Below are positions 6,273 through 8,442 of a DNA stretch of 8,442 nucleotides, piece after piece; within the stretch, counting starts at the first letter, position 1; each line of letters opens with the position of its first letter. Origin of the DNA: Candidatus Nitrosopumilus sp. (GTDB lineage: Archaea > Thermoproteota > Nitrososphaeria > Nitrososphaerales > Nitrosopumilaceae); the NCBI GenBank assembly GCA_013043295.1, contig JABDOO010000029.1, forward strand, positions 1 through 8,442, written 5' to 3'. The notes under the pieces are model-generated. The model was not told where the DNA came from, made no database searches, and was given only the letters and a program-made list of their open reading frames with translations. The position numbers were made by a program, and so were the translations under genes.

Positions 6273-6293
6273 CATAAAAACAAAATTCTCATT

Positions 6294-6845
6294 ATGTCTG
6301 AAAATGCAATCTTTCCAGGTGACAAAATAGCATCTATTGAAGAATATGAGGCTGGCAATAATGCATTTGACGATGGAGATATGGTCAGAGCAGCAACAAT
6401 AGGAGAGAAAGATATAGACAAAGAATCACGAACTGCAAACGTAAATCATCCAAAACTATTATCCATTCCAAAAGTAGGGGATATCATAATTGGTACAGTT
6501 GCTGCAGTTATGTCATCTATGATTGCAGTTTCAATTGATTACATTAACGGAAAACCAACTACATCTAAAGTAGAATGTGTATGTTCAACTCGAAATTTAA
6601 GAATTAGAAATGTAGCACTAGTAAATGATATAGTTACATTAAAAATTCTAAATCACCTAAATGGCACTATTCATGCTGCAATTAATGAACCAAATCTAGG
6701 TATCTTATTTACTAAATGTAGAAAATGTGGAGGAAAGGTTGTTCCAATGCGTGATGCAATAAAATGTACAGATTGTGCATGGATTGATGAGCGAAAACTT
6801 TCTGCAAACTTTGGAAATAGTGATTTCGTAAATTTAAGAGGATAA
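6294..6845 (+). CDS. csl4: Exosome RNA-binding subunit Csl4
   Basis: Cap subunit of the archaeal RNA exosome, which binds the Rrp41/Rrp42 ring and helps bring RNA substrates and the DnaG adaptor to it. 183 residues in three parts typical of the family. The N-terminal domain has FPGDKIASIEEYEAGNNAFDDGDMV (7-31). An S1 RNA-binding barrel spans about 60-132, starting at PKVGDIIIGTVAAV. The C-terminal zinc ribbon has Cys142, Cys145, Cys158 and Cys161 (CRKCGG and CTDC). The size matches archaeal Csl4. It is the first gene of a two-gene unit with pheA, three bases apart, and is divergent from the MDR dehydrogenase across a 78-base gap with a TATA-like box for each side. Cytoplasmic. Identification is secure. 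Confidence 0.95.
   Translation: MSENAIFPGDKIASIEEYEAGNNAFDDGDMVRAATIGEKDIDKESRTANVNHPKLLSIPKVGDIIIGTVAAVMSSMIAVSIDYINGKPTTSKVECVCSTRNLRIRNVALVNDIVTLKILNHLNGTIHAAINEPNLGILFTKCRKCGGKVVPMRDAIKCTDCAWIDERKLSANFGNSDFVNLRG
6838..6842 (+). promoter_or_regulatory. Shine-Dalgarno site of pheA inside the csl4 3' end
   Basis: GAGGA, overlapping the last csl4 sense codons, lies six bases before the pheA ATG at 6849. It contrasts with the apparently leaderless csl4 start, and suggests that pheA is translated from the csl4 transcript by internal initiation or coupling. Confidence 0.6.
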
Positions 6846-6848
6846 GAA

Positions 6849-7664
6849 ATGAAAAAGGTTTCGTTCCAAGGTGAACGAGGGGCTTATAGTGAAGCAGCAG
6901 GAAGATCATTTTTTAATGAACAAATAGAAACAGTCCCTCTAGCAACATTTGCAGAAGTATTAGAGAGTACATCAAATGATAAAACACAGTATTCTGTTTT
7001 ACCAGTAGAGAATTCTATTGAAGGTAGTGTTGGTGAGAGTTATGATTTGCTATACTCAACTCCTCTCAAGGCCACAGGGGAAATTTATCATAGAATTGAG
7101 CACTGTCTAATTGGAATTGGTTCCAGTGATGAAGTAGACACAGTATATTCTCATCCACAAGCATTAGGCCAGTGTAGAAAATTTATCGAAGAGCATAACA
7201 TGAAAACAATTCCAACCTATGATACTGCAGGAAGTGTAAAAATGGTAAAAGAACTAAACAAAAAAAATTGTGCATGCATTGCAAGTAAAGATGCTGCAAA
7301 ACGATATGAGATGCCTGTAATTCAAGAAAATATTGCAAATAACCTCAATAATTATACTAGATTTTTGATTTTATCAAAAGAAAATAGTCCTGAAACAAAA
7401 AACGACAAGACTTCGATTATTTTTTCAATAAAACATGAACCAGGCTCATTATTTAGAATAATTGAGAATTTTCATAAAAATAATGTTAATCTGACAAAGA
7501 TAGAATCAAGACCTACTCAAGAAAATACATGGGAATACAATTTCTATGTAGATTTTGAGGGGCATGAAAGTAATGAAAAGATTTCAGAGATGTTGAAAAA
7601 AATTCAAGGTGAAACTCTATTTATGAAAATTTTGGGTTCGTACCCTTCAGCTAAAATCCTTTAG
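6849..7664 (+). CDS. pheA: Prephenate dehydratase with C-terminal ACT domain
   Basis: Converts prephenate to phenylpyruvate with loss of water and CO2 in phenylalanine synthesis. 271 residues, the size of a stand-alone dehydratase without a fused chorismate mutase. Catalytic-domain motifs, in order: FQGERGAYSEAA (6-17), LPVENSIEGSVGES (51-64), HCLIG (85-89), VYSHPQALGQC (99-109), YDTAGS (124-129) and NNYTRFLIL (167-175), containing the TRF motif with the essential Thr170. The ACT domain begins near 188 with SIIFSIKHEPGSLFRIIENF, where PGSLF stands for the usual GAL region, followed by KIESRP (217-222), the Phe-binding signature. Feedback inhibition by phenylalanine is therefore likely. The gene follows csl4 by three bases with a good Shine-Dalgarno sequence. 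Its last 14 bases overlap the 3' end of the convergent membrane-protein gene. Identification is secure. Confidence 0.95.
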   Translation: MKKVSFQGERGAYSEAAGRSFFNEQIETVPLATFAEVLESTSNDKTQYSVLPVENSIEGSVGESYDLLYSTPLKATGEIYHRIEHCLIGIGSSDEVDTVYSHPQALGQCRKFIEEHNMKTIPTYDTAGSVKMVKELNKKNCACIASKDAAKRYEMPVIQENIANNLNNYTRFLILSKENSPETKNDKTSIIFSIKHEPGSLFRIIENFHKNNVNLTKIESRPTQENTWEYNFYVDFEGHESNEKISEMLKKIQGETLFMKILGSYPSAKIL

Positions 7665-8166
7665 GCTTTCTTAAAGTAAAACCCATACTAAATCCTATAA
7701 TCACCATTCCAGATGTAATGACCATAAGATCAAAAGTAAACCATATTGGATCAGAACTTCTAATTAACTCTCCAGTGATATGTAACTCTGAATCACCAGT
7801 ATTTTGAATGAGGATTTTGGTTTCACCATCTTCCAAATGAGTCCAATCTATTACCAAAGGATCATCGATTCGATCTTTGAATGATTCCATTGTATTAGAA
7901 CCACTGATAGGATCAGAACTATTAGAGGGAATCTTTAATCCGACACCGGGACTTTTGAGATTAAGATCAAATGATGCACCACTGATCTCTAAATGTTGTG
8001 CTGAATGATCAGGGGCTGGAATTGTATAAGATGTAGAATCTCCTACTCCTACATAGTAATCCTCGTAAATCGTAATTGTTCCAAGATGGGTAAGTAAAGA
8101 ATAACCTCCAATGGCAATAATTGCGCTACCAACGATTAATCCAATAATAGTTCTTTTGGATAACAT
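7651..8166 (-). CDS. Hypothetical protein with two membrane segments and an external domain
   Basis: I do not recognise this family. 171 residues. After MLSKR comes a hydrophobic helix (about 7-25), then about 115 residues rich in Ser, Asp, Thr and Gly with alternating hydrophobic positions, suggesting beta strands (for example HLEISGASFDLNL and KILIQNTGDSELHITGEL). A second helix follows (about 143-164) and a short basic tail, RKPKGF. Basic residues flank both helices at the outer ends, so both termini should be cytoplasmic and the middle domain outside, by the positive-inside rule. There are no Cys residues, nor any catalytic or metal motif that I can see. It lies 37 bases downstream of guaB in the same direction and has its own TATA-like box; its 3' end overlaps pheA by 14 bases. 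The reading frame looks real from its length, composition and start context. Confidence 0.8.
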   Translation of the reverse strand: MLSKRTIIGLIVGSAIIAIGGYSLLTHLGTITIYEDYYVGVGDSTSYTIPAPDHSAQHLEISGASFDLNLKSPGVGLKIPSNSSDPISGSNTMESFKDRIDDPLVIDWTHLEDGETKILIQNTGDSELHITGELIRSSDPIWFTFDLMVITSGMVIIGFSMGFTLRKPKGF

Positions 8167-8190
8167 ATACTGGAATAACTCTAGATACTG

Positions 8191-8197
8191 TTTAAAA
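8191..8197 (-). promoter_or_regulatory. Possible TATA-like box for the two-helix membrane protein gene
   Basis: The minus strand reads TTTTAAA within a run of A/T, centred about 28 bases before the ATG ending at 8166, inside the 37-base gap after guaB. It could give the gene its own short-leader transcript. The same T-rich run on this strand (ATTTTTTAAA) could equally act as a terminator for guaB. Confidence 0.4.
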
Positions 8198-8203
8198 AAT
8201 TAT

Positions 8204-8442
8204 CTACATTAAAGAAACATCGTGTGGCTGACTTTCTGCAAATCCAGCTCTTGACATTTTGATAAATTCTGCATTCTCTTGCATTTGCGGGATAGTGTGA
8301 GCACCACAATAACTTAAACCAGAACGAACTCCACCGGTTAATTGTTTTAGAATATCAGTTACAGTCCCTTTGTATGGAACCATAGCTTCAACACCCTCTG
8401 CAACATAATCATTCAAATCATCCTCAAGAGACATTGAGCCTG
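8204..8442 (-). CDS. guaB: IMP dehydrogenase, C-terminal end (5' part beyond the window)
   Basis: Oxidises IMP to XMP with NAD+, the committed step of GMP synthesis. Only the last 78 complete codons are visible. The frame is open to the window edge (preceding codons encode Gly-Ser before MSLEDD), so the internal ATG ending at 8434 is not the start. The visible part has AEGVEAMVPYKGTV, GGVRSGLSYCGAHTI and SRAGFAESQPHDV, matching the end of the catalytic barrel in archaeal and bacterial IMP dehydrogenases. The terminal ESQPHD corresponds to the family's ESHPHDV-like segment, which contributes to the monovalent cation site of the neighbouring subunit. The active-site Cys loop, the CBS domains and probably the catalytic flap lie outside the window. 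GMP reductase is less likely because it ends differently. The identification rests on the C-terminus only. Confidence 0.93.
   Translation of the reverse strand, partial: GSMSLEDDLNDYVAEGVEAMVPYKGTVTDILKQLTGGVRSGLSYCGAHTIPQMQENAEFIKMSRAGFAESQPHDVSLM

Noticed and set aside
8204..8434. A separate 76-residue protein starting at the ATG ending at 8434
   Set aside because: The frame continues open to the window edge and the sequence is the C-terminus of IMP dehydrogenase.
8204..8442. A GMP reductase or flap-less IMP dehydrogenase, because the Arg-Tyr pair of the catalytic flap is not seen and Gly-Ser resembles the GMGS motif
   Set aside because: The codon before Gly-Ser ends in CA and cannot encode the Met of GMGS, so this Gly-Ser is probably coincidental and the flap lies beyond the window edge.
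1..8442. CRISPR array, insertion sequence, toxin/antitoxin or defence island
   Set aside because: No spaced direct repeats, terminal inverted repeats, transposase or nuclease motifs were seen; nearly all sequence is accounted for by core genes.

Overview
This window looks like part of the core chromosome of an ammonia-oxidising archaeon of the Nitrosopumilus type (Thaumarchaeota / Nitrososphaeria). The evidence is an AT-rich sequence with a single GC-rich island at a tRNA, an archaeal initiator tRNA without an encoded CCA, the archaeal genes tiaS, dph2 and csl4, and TATA-like boxes placed about 25-30 bases before start codons, as expected for leaderless or nearly leaderless transcripts. The genus is inferred from general resemblance. 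No database search was possible.

Layout. 1-1959 (minus): a membrane-anchored protein of the glucose/sorbosone dehydrogenase fold, then a class II HMG-CoA reductase that runs off the left edge, one base apart. 2042-2116 (plus): the initiator tRNA-Met (CAU). 2118-3470 (minus): tiaS, tail-to-tail with the tRNA. 3517-4524 (plus): dph2, divergent from tiaS across a 46-base gap with a palindromic TATA-like box. 4525-6215 (minus): an MDR-family dehydrogenase followed by a TPR protein; the TPR stop codon touches the dph2 stop codon. 6294-7664 (plus): exosome subunit csl4, then pheA. 7651-8166 (minus): a small protein with two membrane segments and unknown function, whose 3' end overlaps pheA. 8204-8442 (minus): the C-terminal end of IMP dehydrogenase, entering from the right edge.

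Function. Several genes serve RNA and translation: the initiator tRNA, tiaS (modifies the tRNA-Ile2 wobble base), dph2 (first step of diphthamide on elongation factor 2) and csl4 (RNA exosome). The rest is central metabolism: isoprenoid lipid synthesis (HMG-CoA reductase), phenylalanine synthesis (pheA), guanine nucleotide synthesis (guaB) and an oxidoreductase that could act on a CoA thioester.

The window is compact: no gene-free stretch exceeds about 85 bases, and all three convergent boundaries have one base, zero bases or an overlap between them. I found no mobile element, CRISPR array, toxin/antitoxin or defence system, and no evidence of an undescribed multi-gene system. The points worth following up are a lost catalytic histidine in the sorbosone-dehydrogenase homologue, the cofactor site of the HMG-CoA reductase, the tiaS/tRNA tail-to-tail arrangement, and the non-ATG start of dph2.
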